A DNA stretch of 64,000 bases from Methylobacter sp015476545 (GCF_052162025.1 NZ_CP197401.1:744001-808000), one strand, 5' to 3'; shown: positions 40,345 to 53,741, numbered from the stretch's first letter. The notes: a model not told the origin generated them from the letters alone. Numbers and translations: made by a program.

Positions 40345-40743
40345 ATGGCAAACTATGAAACAGTGACAATTTCAGGTAGAAGTTACAGCGAAGAAGATAT
40401 ATTGAAAGAGTCTGATGAATATATCAAATTAGAATGTATCGATTTATGTTTTGCTTTAAATACATTGATCAATGATGAATCTGCGTTAGTAAGGGCTGCG
40501 GTAGCTCGCAAAAAGGTGGGGCATGAAATACTGGTCAATGATGATAATTGGCGTGTTCGTGCGACAGTGGCAAAATACTGCGATGATAAAACGCTGCTGG
40601 ATGCCTTAGTTAAGGACGAAAATGATTATGTTCGCTTTATTCTAGTGAAGCGAGGGCATGCGTTAGAGAAATTTGTTAATGACCAGGATGAGGAAATTGC
40701 TTCCATAGCAAAGTATGGTTTGCAAAATTTGCAAACAATGTAG
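40345..40743 (+). CDS. HEAT/LRV-like repeat protein
   Basis: 132 residues. Repeats such as DESALVRAAVARKK, DDNWRVRATVAKYC, DENDYVRFILVKRG and DEEIASIAKYG make an alpha-solenoid of the variant (LRV/HEAT) type used for protein contacts. No signal peptide, so cytoplasmic. Partner unknown. It shares its fold class, but not its sequence, with the periplasmic HEAT protein at 28474. Confidence 0.7.
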   Translation: MANYETVTISGRSYSEEDILKESDEYIKLECIDLCFALNTLINDESALVRAAVARKKVGHEILVNDDNWRVRATVAKYCDDKTLLDALVKDENDYVRFILVKRGHALEKFVNDQDEEIASIAKYGLQNLQTM

Positions 40744-40831
40744 TCGATCTGTTGATTTGCGATTAAACGCTAATCGATTATTTTTATCAGATTTGCAAAA
40801 TGTTGTGAAAGGCGGCTGGTGGCTCCTTAAC

Positions 40832-41035
40832 TTATTTTGATTTAACAAATTTTCGAGCAAAATCTTTGGCGGAAATATCAAGATCAATATACTGATTAAA
40901 CAAGTCATTAACATCTACTGGGTTTAAATAAGCATAGATGCCGTAACCTTTGGTTGCAAGGAACGCTTCGCTTAATTGACTTATAAATTCCTGTCGCATA
41001 TTGCTTTCTGTTTCAATAGACTTCTTATTATTCAT
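40832..41035 (-). CDS. Small protein of unknown function, separated from its promoter by an IS element
   Basis: 67 residues, unknown; charged at both ends, helical (MRQEFISQLSEAFLATKGYG). It has a good GGAG site at 41040-41044 before the ATG at 41035. The IS630-family element ends only a base or so upstream of that site, so any native promoter now lies on the far side of the insertion. Confidence 0.6.
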   Translation of the reverse strand: MNNKKSIETESNMRQEFISQLSEAFLATKGYGIYAYLNPVDVNDLFNQYIDLDISAKDFARKFVKSK

Positions 41036-41054
41036 TTTATCTCCTAGTGCATTG

Positions 41055-41750
41055 TCACAGCTTAATTTTAGGGTAAATGGATTTCAGTTTCGTTCGTGCA
41101 TCGTCCACTTTCATCTGCCAATCGACACCGCGTTGTTTGCTATTAACAGAGCTCGACCAGGCGCTAATTTCAGTCCGTAAGGTTTCCATGTCATCGAACC
41201 TTCGATGCGCCAGGCACTGTCGGGTCAGGGTACTCAACTCATTTTCAGCGATATTCAACCAACTGCCATGCTTGGGCGTCTGGCAAAACTTGATCCGCCG
41301 TACGAGGTTGCGGGCACGTTCGGGTTCGAAGACCTCATAAAAGGCTCCTTTGGTATGGGTGTTGAGATTGTCGCTCACCAGCGTCACCACGGGACACTGG
41401 GCATAACGCCCTTCCAGCAAGCGGGCCACTTCTTTGGCCCAATCTGCTTTGGTGCGCTGAGGGCGGGCCGTCACCTCGCGCCATCCGACTAACGGCTCGG
41501 TAAACAGGAACAAGCTGGCGGTGCCGGCACGCTCGTATTCGTAATCGACCCGTGGCGGCTGCGTCAGCGTCCCCGGTCGTGGCGTACGGGTCTCTTTGAT
41601 CAACTGTATCGGTTGTTCGTCCATGCAAAGGACCGGATGCGCGGCCTCATACGGTCGCGCATACACGTCCAGCACCTCTTCCATTGCAGCCACAAATTCG
41701 GCGTCCTGCTCGGGCGGAATCACCCCATAGGCAATCGCCCGCTGCGTCAT
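41055..41750 (-). CDS. IS630 transposase, C-terminal DDE domain (second frame)
   Basis: 231 residues as an isolated frame; in the -1 fusion it continues the upstream frame. DDE motifs: CMDEQP (first Asp), VSDNLNTHTKG (second Asp), and HGSWLNIAENELSTL (final Glu), the standard IS630 triad. IS630 enzymes cut at TA targets. Alone it lacks the DNA-binding domain and would not be active, hence the need for frameshifting. Confidence 0.9.
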   Translation of the reverse strand: MTQRAIAYGVIPPEQDAEFVAAMEEVLDVYARPYEAAHPVLCMDEQPIQLIKETRTPRPGTLTQPPRVDYEYERAGTASLFLFTEPLVGWREVTARPQRTKADWAKEVARLLEGRYAQCPVVTLVSDNLNTHTKGAFYEVFEPERARNLVRRIKFCQTPKHGSWLNIAENELSTLTRQCLAHRRFDDMETLRTEISAWSSSVNSKQRGVDWQMKVDDARTKLKSIYPKIKL

Positions 41751-42190
41751 GCCGTTTTTTTAATCAGCTTGCGGACGGTCTCATGGCTGATGGCGTCTAC
41801 AATCCCCAGTTCCACGACGCGCCCGGCCAACAGCCGCAGGCTCCAGCGCGCATAGCCTGCCGGCGGCGATCCCAAGCGCGTGGCGATAATGCGCGCTTCC
41901 TGTGCCCCGTCCAATAACCTCGGGGTCGGCGGATACTCGCGTTTTCGGCCTTCCAACGCCCGTTCAAAGCCCTCTTCGACAAAGCGCTGGCGGATCTTTT
42001 CGACCGTGTTGATCCGGCATGCGTAGGCCTCCGCAATCCGCTGGTCTGTCCAACCCGGGCCATTCGCATCGGCCTTGAACAGAATCTGCGCACGCCGGAC
42101 TTTTTGTGAGCTGCCTTGAAGTTTTTTGATCACCTCTTGAAGATGATGACGTTCCGTATCGCTCAGGCGGACAATGTATTTCTTGGGCAT
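41747..42190 (-). CDS. IS630 transposase, N-terminal helix-turn-helix part (first frame)
   Basis: 147 residues: LRLS-type start, RRAQILFKADANGPGWTDQRIAEAY and CRINTVEKIRQRFVEEG (winged HTH), then the RKREYPPTPRLL and SPPAGYARWSLRLLA segments typical of IS630. It ends just after AAAAAAAC (seven A's at 41755-41761 on the minus strand), where a -1 slip would enter the catalytic frame. An intact element by content. Confidence 0.9.
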   Translation of the reverse strand: MPKKYIVRLSDTERHHLQEVIKKLQGSSQKVRRAQILFKADANGPGWTDQRIAEAYACRINTVEKIRQRFVEEGFERALEGRKREYPPTPRLLDGAQEARIIATRLGSPPAGYARWSLRLLAGRVVELGIVDAISHETVRKLIKKTA

Positions 42191-42267
42191 GTCTCGTCTC
42201 CGGTTTGGGAAAGAAGCCTATTAGACAGTTTTAGGTAGCCCATATTCTTAGCGTTGGCAGTGCACTA

Positions 42268-42468
42268 GTTACAGATCAGTATGAAGTAACGACTATGATT
42301 TTATAAGGTAAAATTTGGAAGCTGAGCATATCGGAAATATGTTATCCATAAATAAATTTTCAAATTTATGTGCAGAAATAGCAAGTTAATTGATACACAC
42401 TATCTTTTGATTTTATTTTTTCTAAAAAGTAAGAAGATAACAATACGAGTAATTACTTAATTAATCGC
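42268..42468. other. Region between IS630 element and rRNA promoters
   Basis: About 200 AT-rich bases, no gene seen. It may hold upstream (UP) elements for the first ribosomal promoter because of its A/T runs. Confidence 0.35.
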
Positions 42469-42496
42469 TTGACGAATAAAAAAAAGCCGGTAGAAT
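42469..42496 (+). promoter_or_regulatory. rRNA operon promoter P1
   Basis: TTGACG at 42469-42474 and TAGAAT at 42491-42496, 16 bases apart. The AT-rich stretch just upstream could serve as UP element. Confidence 0.75.
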
Positions 42497-42562
42497 ACGC
42501 CCTTCCTTCGGGGCAGACGCCTCGGCAGGGCTTCAGGGAAGGCAGGCAAAGTCGACAGGGTG

Positions 42563-42590
42563 TTGACAAACGGGCCGGATCGGTTATAAT
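42563..42590 (+). promoter_or_regulatory. rRNA operon promoter P2
   Basis: TTGACA at 42563-42568 and TATAAT at 42585-42590, both perfect, 16 bases apart, followed by a G/C-rich discriminator typical of growth-rate-controlled promoters. Confidence 0.88.
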
Positions 42591-42659
42591 GGTCGGCTCT
42601 TCGGGGCTGAGCTGATCGGCGCCGGGTTTTCGGGACGGAAAAATAAAACGAACAAGGGG

Positions 42660-42687
42660 TTGACAAACGGGTTTGGCTCTGTATAAT
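42660..42687 (+). promoter_or_regulatory. rRNA operon promoter P3
   Basis: TTGACA at 42660-42665 and TATAAT at 42682-42687, 16 bases apart. It shares TTGACAAACGGG with P2, suggesting a duplicated promoter unit. A boxA-like GCTCTTTAAAA follows at about 42717. Confidence 0.88.
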
Positions 42688-42876
42688 AGTCGGACTCAGC
42701 GGGGCTTAGGCCTCGAGCTCTTTAAAAGAATGATCGAAATAATTTGTGTGGGTGCTTGTGACGGCTGATTTAGTTGTAACTAAATAGTCGAGCAAGAACC
42801 CTACGTTGATTCAAGTACGTAAGTTTTTGGTCGCGCCAAGATTGGTCACTCATCTTCCTGAGTGGCAAACAAGATT

Positions 42877-44411
<1,535 letters not shown>

Positions 44412-44478
44412 CAAAGACAGCTAACGCGTCATGAGCGTCCACAACAAATTATTTTGATCAACAAGCGATTATGAGCCT

Positions 44479-44555
<77 letters not shown>

Positions 44556-44605
44556 CTTTTTACTTCCAGTAAAAAGGGTGAACGGGCTAGGGAATCCGGT
44601 TATCC

Positions 44606-44681
44606 GGGGCCATAGCTCAGCTGGGAGAGCGCCTGCCTTGCACGCAGGAGGTCGGGAGTTCGATCCTCCCTGGCTCCACCA
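44606..44681 (+). tRNA. tRNA-Ala (UGC)
   Basis: 76 nucleotides with CCA. Acceptor arms GGGGCCA and TGGCTCC, anticodon TGC in CTTGCAC. Second tRNA of the spacer. Confidence 0.98.
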
Positions 44682-44746
44682 ATGCTATAAGCCTTGAGTC
44701 AGGGCTTATAGCATTGGTGCTTCATGCATCGATAGCTCTTTAACAA
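44681..44746 (+). promoter_or_regulatory. Spacer processing stem and boxA before 23S
   Basis: A 13-bp perfect inverted repeat (AATGCTATAAGCC/GGCTTATAGCATT, 44681-44693 and 44703-44715), a likely RNase processing stem, is followed by boxA TAGCTCTTTAACAA (44733-44746), the antitermination signal. Confidence 0.7.
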
Positions 44747-44867
44747 TGTGGAAATCTGTAAAACGAGTTTAAGGCTTATTGGCAACAATAAGCACATAAA
44801 TGAGTACTCAAGCAGAAAAAGCGAAAATGTCAGCTGATCGATAGCCTCAGACTTATTGGGGTTATAT

Positions 44868-47760
<2,893 letters not shown>

Positions 47761-47857
47761 ATAACACCCAATCAGTTTGGGTTGACTGACAGCGCTTTGA
47801 CGCAAGAGTACAGATTTCCATGCAGTAGGCCGCGACAGCGGGCCTGCTACACCAGTT

Positions 47858-47976
47858 TGCTTGGTGACCATAGCGAGCGTGAACCACCCGATCCCATCCC
47901 GAACTCGGAAGTGAAACCGCTTAGCGCCGATGATAGTGTGGCCGTTTGCCATGCGAAAGTAGGGCATCGCCAAGCG
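47858..47976 (+). rRNA. rrf: 5S ribosomal RNA
   Basis: 119 bases. Arms TGCTTGGTG and CGCCAAGCG pair; conserved CCCGAACTCGGAAGTGAAAC and GCGCCGATGATAGTGTGG are present. Confidence 0.96.
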
Positions 47977-47984
47977 CCAATCCG

Positions 47985-48020
47985 AAAACCCGGTCCTCCC
48001 AGAGGCCCGGGTTTTTTTTT
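47985..48020 (+). terminator. rRNA operon terminator
   Basis: Stem AACCCGG/CCGGGTT, with a GC-rich loop, followed by nine T's directly after the 5S gene. Confidence 0.9.
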
Positions 48021-48029
48021 GCCCGGCCC

Positions 48030-48116
48030 TCAGGCCGCCCGCGTCGCCCCGCCCAGCAAGGTCAGGATCTCGCCCGTGATATAGCTCGAATCGGCCGGCG
48101 ACGCGAAAAAGCCCGC
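48030..48116 (-). pseudogene. C-terminal remnant of a short-chain dehydrogenase/reductase
   Basis: The last 28 residues of an SDR are readable on the minus strand: AGFFASPADSSYITGEILTL, then LGG, ending at a TGA at 48030. The ASSYITGE segment is typical of the SDR C-terminal region. Upstream the frame has no SDR likeness, so the rest is missing. The fragment is G/C-rich and lies between the rRNA terminator and lnt. The remaining bases to 48288 show no gene but a sharp change to AT-rich sequence. Confidence 0.65.
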
Positions 48117-48288
48117 CGCAGGGAGCCTTTTCAGGGCCGGACCCGGCTGAGAGCCGCTGCCAGCAACTGTACGGCCCGCCGGGCCCCTTGCCCTGGATCA
48201 ATTTGATAGCTTGCTCTAAATGGTTATTTAAAAAAAAGTCAGATTGGCTTATTCTGATTGATCTATTATTCAAATCAGTATTTGTTTT

Positions 48289-49806
48289 ATGTACTTTTCA
48301 AACAGTAAATATTGGGACTTAGGTGCGCCGATTGCCGGTATTTTACTGGCTTTATCATTTGCCCCGTTTAACTATATTTATTTAGCTCTCCTGTCACTGA
48401 TTTTTCTGTTTGCGTCCTGGCAAAATGTATCACCCGGACGGGCACTGCTAAGAGGCTATTTATTTGGCTTAGGCTTATTTGGTTTAGGCGTATCATGGGT
48501 CTATATTAGTATTCATGACTTTGGGGGGGCTGGCTTGCTGAGCTCGATTATACTTACGAGCTTATTTATTATTGTTTGGGCATTATTCCCGGCATTATGT
48601 GGATATCTCTCAGTAAAGTTAATGCCGCCAAATGTTAATCTTTTGCAACTTTTGGCAATTCCTTTTATTTGGGTACTCATAGAATATGTACGAGGATATC
48701 TGGTGCTTAATGGATTTCCATGGTTGCAAGTTGCATATTCTCAATTGGAAGCTCCTTTAGCAGGTTATATCCCTATTGTAGGGGGATATGGCACCAGTTT
48801 TTTATTAGCATTTACTGCATCCTCTTTTGTAATTCTGATGTTTTATAAAAAACATCTTGTGATATTAACCGCTATTATTGCTGTGTTATGGAGCATGGGC
48901 AGTTGGCTGCAGGCTGTAAAATGGACCCAAGATGTAGGCAATCCTATCAAGGCTTCTTTAATTCAAGGTAATATCTCTCAAGATCAAAAATGGAAATTAG
49001 AGAATAGAAATCGCATTCTGCAAAAATATAAAACTATGACGGAAGAACACTGGGATTCGGATGTCATTGTTTGGCCAGAAACCGCAGTACCTGCTTTTCT
49101 ATCCGAAGTTAATGAGTCTTTTTTATTGCCACTAAGAATGGAAGCGGCAAAGAATGGTACTGACTTGATTATCAGTATCCCCATAAAAGAAAATTTACGA
49201 CATGAAAAGTATAATGCGGCTATAACTTTGGGCAAAAACGATGGTATTTATCGAAAAAGTCATTTATTGCCGTTCGGAGAGTATTTGCCATTACAGCCCT
49301 TGTCAGGGTTTATGTTAAGCATATTGGATATTCCATTAGCTCATTTTTTACCAGGAAGAACAGATCAGCCATTATTAAAAGCAGGAGGCTATACGTTTAT
49401 AACTTCAATTTGTTATGAGGATGCCTTTAGTGATGTGAATATTCGAGGCTTGCCGGAAGCAGCTTATCTGGTTAATGTGACTAACGATGCCTGGTTTGGA
49501 GACTCATTGGAGCCTCATCAGCATATGCAGATTGCAAGAATGCGGGCAATGGAAACGGGACGTTTTTTGTTGCGGGCAACAAACACGGGAATAACTGCAA
49601 TTGTGTCGCCTCAAGGAAAGATTATCAATCAAGCGCCTTTGTTTGAAACAACAGCGATCAGTGGAACTATAATTCCTATGGGAGGAATGACGCCCTATGC
49701 TAGACTCGGAGATAAGGTGATTATAAGTGTAATAGGGATTTTGCTTTTGGCCTTGATTGTGTACGGCAATACTTGCCAGAAGGTCGCTAGGGAAGACCTG
49801 TTATGA
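48289..49806 (+). CDS. lnt: Apolipoprotein N-acyltransferase
   Basis: 505 residues, usual length. Six or so N-terminal membrane helices (to about 200), then a nitrilase-like periplasmic domain with the catalytic triad: Glu in WPETAVPAF, Lys in YRKSHLLPFGEY, Cys in SICYEDAF. It adds the third acyl chain to the N-terminal Cys of lipoproteins, required for LolCDE export of proteins such as LptE encoded nearby. The gene is AT-richer than its neighbours, and no ribosome binding site is strong. Confidence 0.95.
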   Translation: MYFSNSKYWDLGAPIAGILLALSFAPFNYIYLALLSLIFLFASWQNVSPGRALLRGYLFGLGLFGLGVSWVYISIHDFGGAGLLSSIILTSLFIIVWALFPALCGYLSVKLMPPNVNLLQLLAIPFIWVLIEYVRGYLVLNGFPWLQVAYSQLEAPLAGYIPIVGGYGTSFLLAFTASSFVILMFYKKHLVILTAIIAVLWSMGSWLQAVKWTQDVGNPIKASLIQGNISQDQKWKLENRNRILQKYKTMTEEHWDSDVIVWPETAVPAFLSEVNESFLLPLRMEAAKNGTDLIISIPIKENLRHEKYNAAITLGKNDGIYRKSHLLPFGEYLPLQPLSGFMLSILDIPLAHFLPGRTDQPLLKAGGYTFITSICYEDAFSDVNIRGLPEAAYLVNVTNDAWFGDSLEPHQHMQIARMRAMETGRFLLRATNTGITAIVSPQGKIINQAPLFETTAISGTIIPMGGMTPYARLGDKVIISVIGILLLALIVYGNTCQKVAREDLL

Positions 49807-49880
49807 CACGTAAACATAGTCCTCGTTTTATTGAAAATACTCAGGAGTAACAAACGGGGGCAACCCCTGAGCAAAGAGAT

Positions 49881-50657
49881 TTAGTTGCTGTGAATTTCTG
49901 CGTGTAATGCTTTGAATTCTTCGGTCAATTTATGATTAGGCGCATAATGAATCAATGGTCGGGCTTCTGTATGCGATTCTCTGACTTTAATCGAAGGCGA
50001 AATCATTGCCGCCAGTACAGGTAATCCTTCTTCGACAAGCTGATCAACTAATTGACGAGGCAAATTGGCCTGTTTTTGGAATTGGTTGACGACAATACCT
50101 TCAATTTCAAGATCTTGGTTATGGTCGGCTTTAACTTCTCTTAAAGCCTGCATCAGTAAATAGAGAGCTTCTCGAGCAAATGTATCACAATCAAAAGGAA
50201 TCAGGCACTTATCTGCAGCGATTAAAGCTGATTGACTGTAAAAGTTAAGGATGGGAGGCGTATCCATGTAGATAGCGTCAAAGCCCTGCAATTTTTCTAG
50301 TGCTTCTTTCAATTTAAAAATTTTATAGCGCGATTCCAAACGAGCTTGCAAGGGCTCAAGATCAGGATGTGAAGGAATAACGAATAGATCAGGAAAGGGT
50401 GTTTCATGGATAACATTTTCAAGTCCGGAATTGTTGCCTCCGAACAGGCCAAGACTTAAGCTGTCTTTAAAAAAGTGGGCAATAGTTTTATCGCTGTCAC
50501 TAACTTTCTTGCCGAGCAAGTATTGGGTGGAGTTGCCTTGAACGTCCAGATCGATCACTAAAGTGCGTTTGCCTTCCACGGCACTGATGGCGGCTAAATT
50601 GCAGGTAATCGTAGATTTGCCGACACCGCCCTTCTGGTTGAAAATGACCCTGCGCAT
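49881..50657 (-). CDS. ParA-family partition ATPase
   Basis: 258 residues from the ATG at 50657, which has GAGGA eight bases upstream; an ATG five codons earlier (50672) overlaps that site. Deviant Walker A FNQKGGVGKST at 5-15, Walker A' LVIDLDVQGNST, Walker B IYMDTPP. Such ATPases move DNA or protein cargo along the nucleoid. No parB or clear cargo gene is next to it; the downstream neighbour upstream of leuS is a zinc-ribbon protein. It is not near an origin gene set, so it may place something other than the chromosome. Confidence 0.9.
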   Translation of the reverse strand: MRRVIFNQKGGVGKSTITCNLAAISAVEGKRTLVIDLDVQGNSTQYLLGKKVSDSDKTIAHFFKDSLSLGLFGGNNSGLENVIHETPFPDLFVIPSHPDLEPLQARLESRYKIFKLKEALEKLQGFDAIYMDTPPILNFYSQSALIAADKCLIPFDCDTFAREALYLLMQALREVKADHNQDLEIEGIVVNQFQKQANLPRQLVDQLVEEGLPVLAAMISPSIKVRESHTEARPLIHYAPNHKLTEEFKALHAEIHSN

Positions 50658-50719
50658 GTTGTTATTCCTCATGGAATCAAATAGATAAAACTCACATTAT
50701 AAAGCCTAGACTGGCAATA

Positions 50720-51205
50720 TCAAAGGCGGACAAAGGTTTTACCGTGACAGGCCGGGCATTCGGGAATTTCGCTGGTCGATTTAAAGGCAATTTGCTTATC
50801 GCATTGATCGCAAACAAACGTTCCAGGGCCAGTGATATTGCCGGTGTGATAAGTATTTAGCTCCGCCAATTGTCCTAATTTTGCAAGTTCAAGACGGGTT
50901 TTATCGGCAAGGCTTAAAAAAGCATCCAACGCGAAGTTTTCAATCAGCTCAATATCAAATTTAAACCACTCCGAGAGTGATTCGGTGTCTTTTGTTTCGG
51001 ATAGGCCATGCGCGGCATGTTCAATATCGCGTTTCACATAATCCGATACTTGATCGATTTCATCTTTGGTCAAATCGGTGGATTTTCTGGTTTTTTCTTT
51101 CGAAATTTCCAATGCATCTGCTAAAGAATGGATGGTCTCATCCATGGTTTCATGCAAATGCTTCATGAATTCGTTATAGGCGGCGATAAATTTATTTTTA
51201 TTCAT
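50720..51205 (-). CDS. Zinc-ribbon protein (DUF1451)
   Basis: 161 residues. N-terminal helices (about 1-115) are charged; the C-terminal zinc ribbon has CDQCDKQ (about 132) and CPACHGKTF (about 152), so two Cys pairs bind zinc. DUF1451 proteins of gammaproteobacteria have no assigned function. It is oriented toward the ParA gene, 60 bases away, and divergent from leuS. Confidence 0.88.
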   Translation of the reverse strand: MNKNKFIAAYNEFMKHLHETMDETIHSLADALEISKEKTRKSTDLTKDEIDQVSDYVKRDIEHAAHGLSETKDTESLSEWFKFDIELIENFALDAFLSLADKTRLELAKLGQLAELNTYHTGNITGPGTFVCDQCDKQIAFKSTSEIPECPACHGKTFVRL

Positions 51206-51287
51206 GGTTCAACTCCTGAAAAAGGCGCTTTAGATTTAAGCTTCTGTGCGGTATTCTAACGCTTTTGACTGGTAAAAGACGAGAAGG

Positions 51288-53741
51288 ATGCAAGAAAATT
51301 ATAAGCCGTTAGTTATTGAGCAAGAGGTACAAAAGGCCTGGGAAGAGTCGGGTGTGTTCAACGTGTCGGAATCTTCGGCTCAGGAAAAGTATTATTGCTT
51401 ATCCATGTTCCCCTATCCCAGCGGCAAGCTCCACATGGGGCATGTTCGTAACTATACGATTGGCGATGTGATCAGCCGTTATCAACGCATGCTGGGCAAG
51501 AATGTCATGCAGCCAATGGGCTGGGACGCATTCGGTCTACCAGCGGAAAATGCGGCCATGAAGCATGGCGTTCATCCCGCCGACTGGACATATGACAATA
51601 TCGATTACATGCGCGATCAGCTTAAGCGATTGGGCTTCGGCTATGATTGGAACCGAGAGATAGCGACTTGTGATCCGTCTTATTATCGTTGGGAACAATG
51701 GTTCTTCATTAAGTTGCTGGAAAAGGGCCTGGTTTATAAAAAAACCGCACCGGTCAACTGGTGTCCGCATGATATGACCGTGCTGGCCAACGAACAGGTC
51801 ATCGACGGTTGTTGCTGGCGTTGCGATACTCCGGTGGAAAGAAAAGAAATCGCACAGTGGTTCTTGAAGATCACGGACTATGCCGATGAATTACTGCAAT
51901 CTTTGGAAACATTGGATGGCTGGCCGGAACAAGTCAAAACCATGCAGGCTAATTGGATTGGCCGCTCCGAAGGTGTGGAAATGGATTTTCAGGTGGCAGG
52001 TATGGAACAGCCCTTAAGAATTTATACGACCCGGCCTGATACCCTGATGGGCGTTACCTATATGGCTGTTGCGGCTGAGCATCCGCTGGCGCAGAAAGCC
52101 GCCGAAAACAAACCTGAACTCATGGCATTCATTAACGAGTGCAAAGTTATGGAAACGTCCGAAGCGGCTATGGAGACCATGGAGAAGCGCGGCGTGGATT
52201 CAGGCATCAAAGCCATCCATCCGATAACCGGCGAGCAGGTTCCGGTCTGGATTGCCAACTTCGTGCTGATGGGGTACGGCACCGGAGCGATCATGTCTGT
52301 GCCTGCACATGATCAGCGCGATTTTGAGTTTGCCAGAAAATACGGCATTGCGATTAAACAGGTGATTTTTGCCAAAGACGGTGAAAATGATGATTGTTCA
52401 GAACAGGCTTATACCGCTAAAGGCGTCTTGCGCAACTCGGACGAGTTCGACGGCTTGACATCAGAGCAAGCCTTTGTTGCAATTGCAGAAACACTAGAAA
52501 AAGCCGGCAAAGGACAGCGTAAAACCAATTTCCGCCTGCGCGATTGGGGGGTCTCTCGTCAACGTTACTGGGGCGCGCCGATCCCCGTCATCTATTGCGA
52601 TGATTGCGGTACGGTGCCAGTTCCTGAGCAGGATCTGCCAGTGGAATTACCGCGTGATGTAGTGTTGGATGGTTCGCAATCACCTTTGGTAGCGCATCCG
52701 ACATTCTCCCATGTGAATTGCCCGACTTGCGGAAAAGAAGCGCGCCGCGAAACTGATACTTTCGATACGTTTATGGAATCCTCATGGTATTTTGCCCGCT
52801 TTGCCAGCAGCGGCAGTGCCAACAGCATGCTTGATGAAAATGCCAAATACTGGCTGCCGGTCGACCAATATATCGGCGGTATCGAACATGCGATTTTGCA
52901 TCTGTTATACGCGCGTTTTTATACCAAGCTGCTCCGCGATGAAGGTCTGCTGGTTTGTGATGAACCCTTCAAAAAACTGTTGACGCAAGGCATGGTGCTG
53001 AAGGACGGCAGTAAAATGTCCAAATCCAAAGGCAACACAGTCGATCCGCAAGCCTTGATTGATCAATACGGTGCCGATACTGTGCGCTTGTTCATTATGT
53101 TCGCAGCGCCTCCCGAACAATCCCTGGAATGGTCCGATAGTGGGGTTGAGGGTGCTTTCCGGTTTCTCAAGCGGCTCTGGAAACAGGCTTATCTGCATAT
53201 CAATGCCTGCGGTTCGCCTCAAAAAGTGAACAAACAGGCATTGACCGAAGATCAGCAGGCTATCCGTCGCCAATTGCATCAGACCATCCAAAAAGTAACG
53301 GATGATCTTGGCAGACGCTATACCTTTAACACAGCCATTGCTGCCAATATGGAGCTGGTTAATGCACTGTCCAGATTCAATGATGAGTCCGAAAATGGCA
53401 AGGCGGTTCGCCAGGAAGCATTGGAAGCGATTGTCTTGATGTTATCCCCGATAGTGCCGCATATCTCTCATCAGTTATGGCTGGATTTGGGCCATCAGCA
53501 GGCGGTTGTCAGCGAGTCATGGCCTGAAGTTGATGTAACGGCTTTGGAACTGGATTCGTTAGAGTTGGTGATCCAGGTAAACGGTAAATTGCGCAGTAAA
53601 ATTTCCGTTTCAACCAGCGCTTCTAAGGAGGAAATGGAAGCCATGGCGCTGGCTGACGAAAACGTTAAGCGTTTTATTGAAGACAAACCGGTCAAAAAGG
53701 TCATTGTTGTGCCTAAAAAGCTGGTTAATATCGTAGTTTAA
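51288..53741 (+). CDS. leuS: Leucyl-tRNA synthetase
   Basis: 817 residues. Class Ia motifs: HMGH in PSGKLHMGHVRN (near residue 45) for HIGH, and KMSKS in DGSKMSKSKGN (near 579). The editing domain lies about 220-415, with TTRPDTLMG. A zinc segment CDDCGTV and CPTCG is visible. It charges tRNA-Leu with leucine. It is followed directly by lptE (spacing three bases) and then holA, the usual gammaproteobacterial order. ATG at 51288 follows AGAAGG. Confidence 0.98.
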   Translation: MQENYKPLVIEQEVQKAWEESGVFNVSESSAQEKYYCLSMFPYPSGKLHMGHVRNYTIGDVISRYQRMLGKNVMQPMGWDAFGLPAENAAMKHGVHPADWTYDNIDYMRDQLKRLGFGYDWNREIATCDPSYYRWEQWFFIKLLEKGLVYKKTAPVNWCPHDMTVLANEQVIDGCCWRCDTPVERKEIAQWFLKITDYADELLQSLETLDGWPEQVKTMQANWIGRSEGVEMDFQVAGMEQPLRIYTTRPDTLMGVTYMAVAAEHPLAQKAAENKPELMAFINECKVMETSEAAMETMEKRGVDSGIKAIHPITGEQVPVWIANFVLMGYGTGAIMSVPAHDQRDFEFARKYGIAIKQVIFAKDGENDDCSEQAYTAKGVLRNSDEFDGLTSEQAFVAIAETLEKAGKGQRKTNFRLRDWGVSRQRYWGAPIPVIYCDDCGTVPVPEQDLPVELPRDVVLDGSQSPLVAHPTFSHVNCPTCGKEARRETDTFDTFMESSWYFARFASSGSANSMLDENAKYWLPVDQYIGGIEHAILHLLYARFYTKLLRDEGLLVCDEPFKKLLTQGMVLKDGSKMSKSKGNTVDPQALIDQYGADTVRLFIMFAAPPEQSLEWSDSGVEGAFRFLKRLWKQAYLHINACGSPQKVNKQALTEDQQAIRRQLHQTIQKVTDDLGRRYTFNTAIAANMELVNALSRFNDESENGKAVRQEALEAIVLMLSPIVPHISHQLWLDLGHQQAVVSESWPEVDVTALELDSLELVIQVNGKLRSKISVSTSASKEEMEAMALADENVKRFIEDKPVKKVIVVPKKLVNIVV

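Larger units (their letters stand above)
41047..42265. mobile_element. IS630-family insertion sequence
   Basis: 1219-base element. Ends are imperfect inverted repeats: GTGCATTGTCACAGCTTAA at the left and GTGCACTGCCAACGCTAA (complement strand) at the right. TA dinucleotides at 41045-41046 and 42266-42267 flank it, as expected for the TA target duplication of this family. It contains two minus-strand transposase frames joined by an A7 slippery site. Confidence 0.88.
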
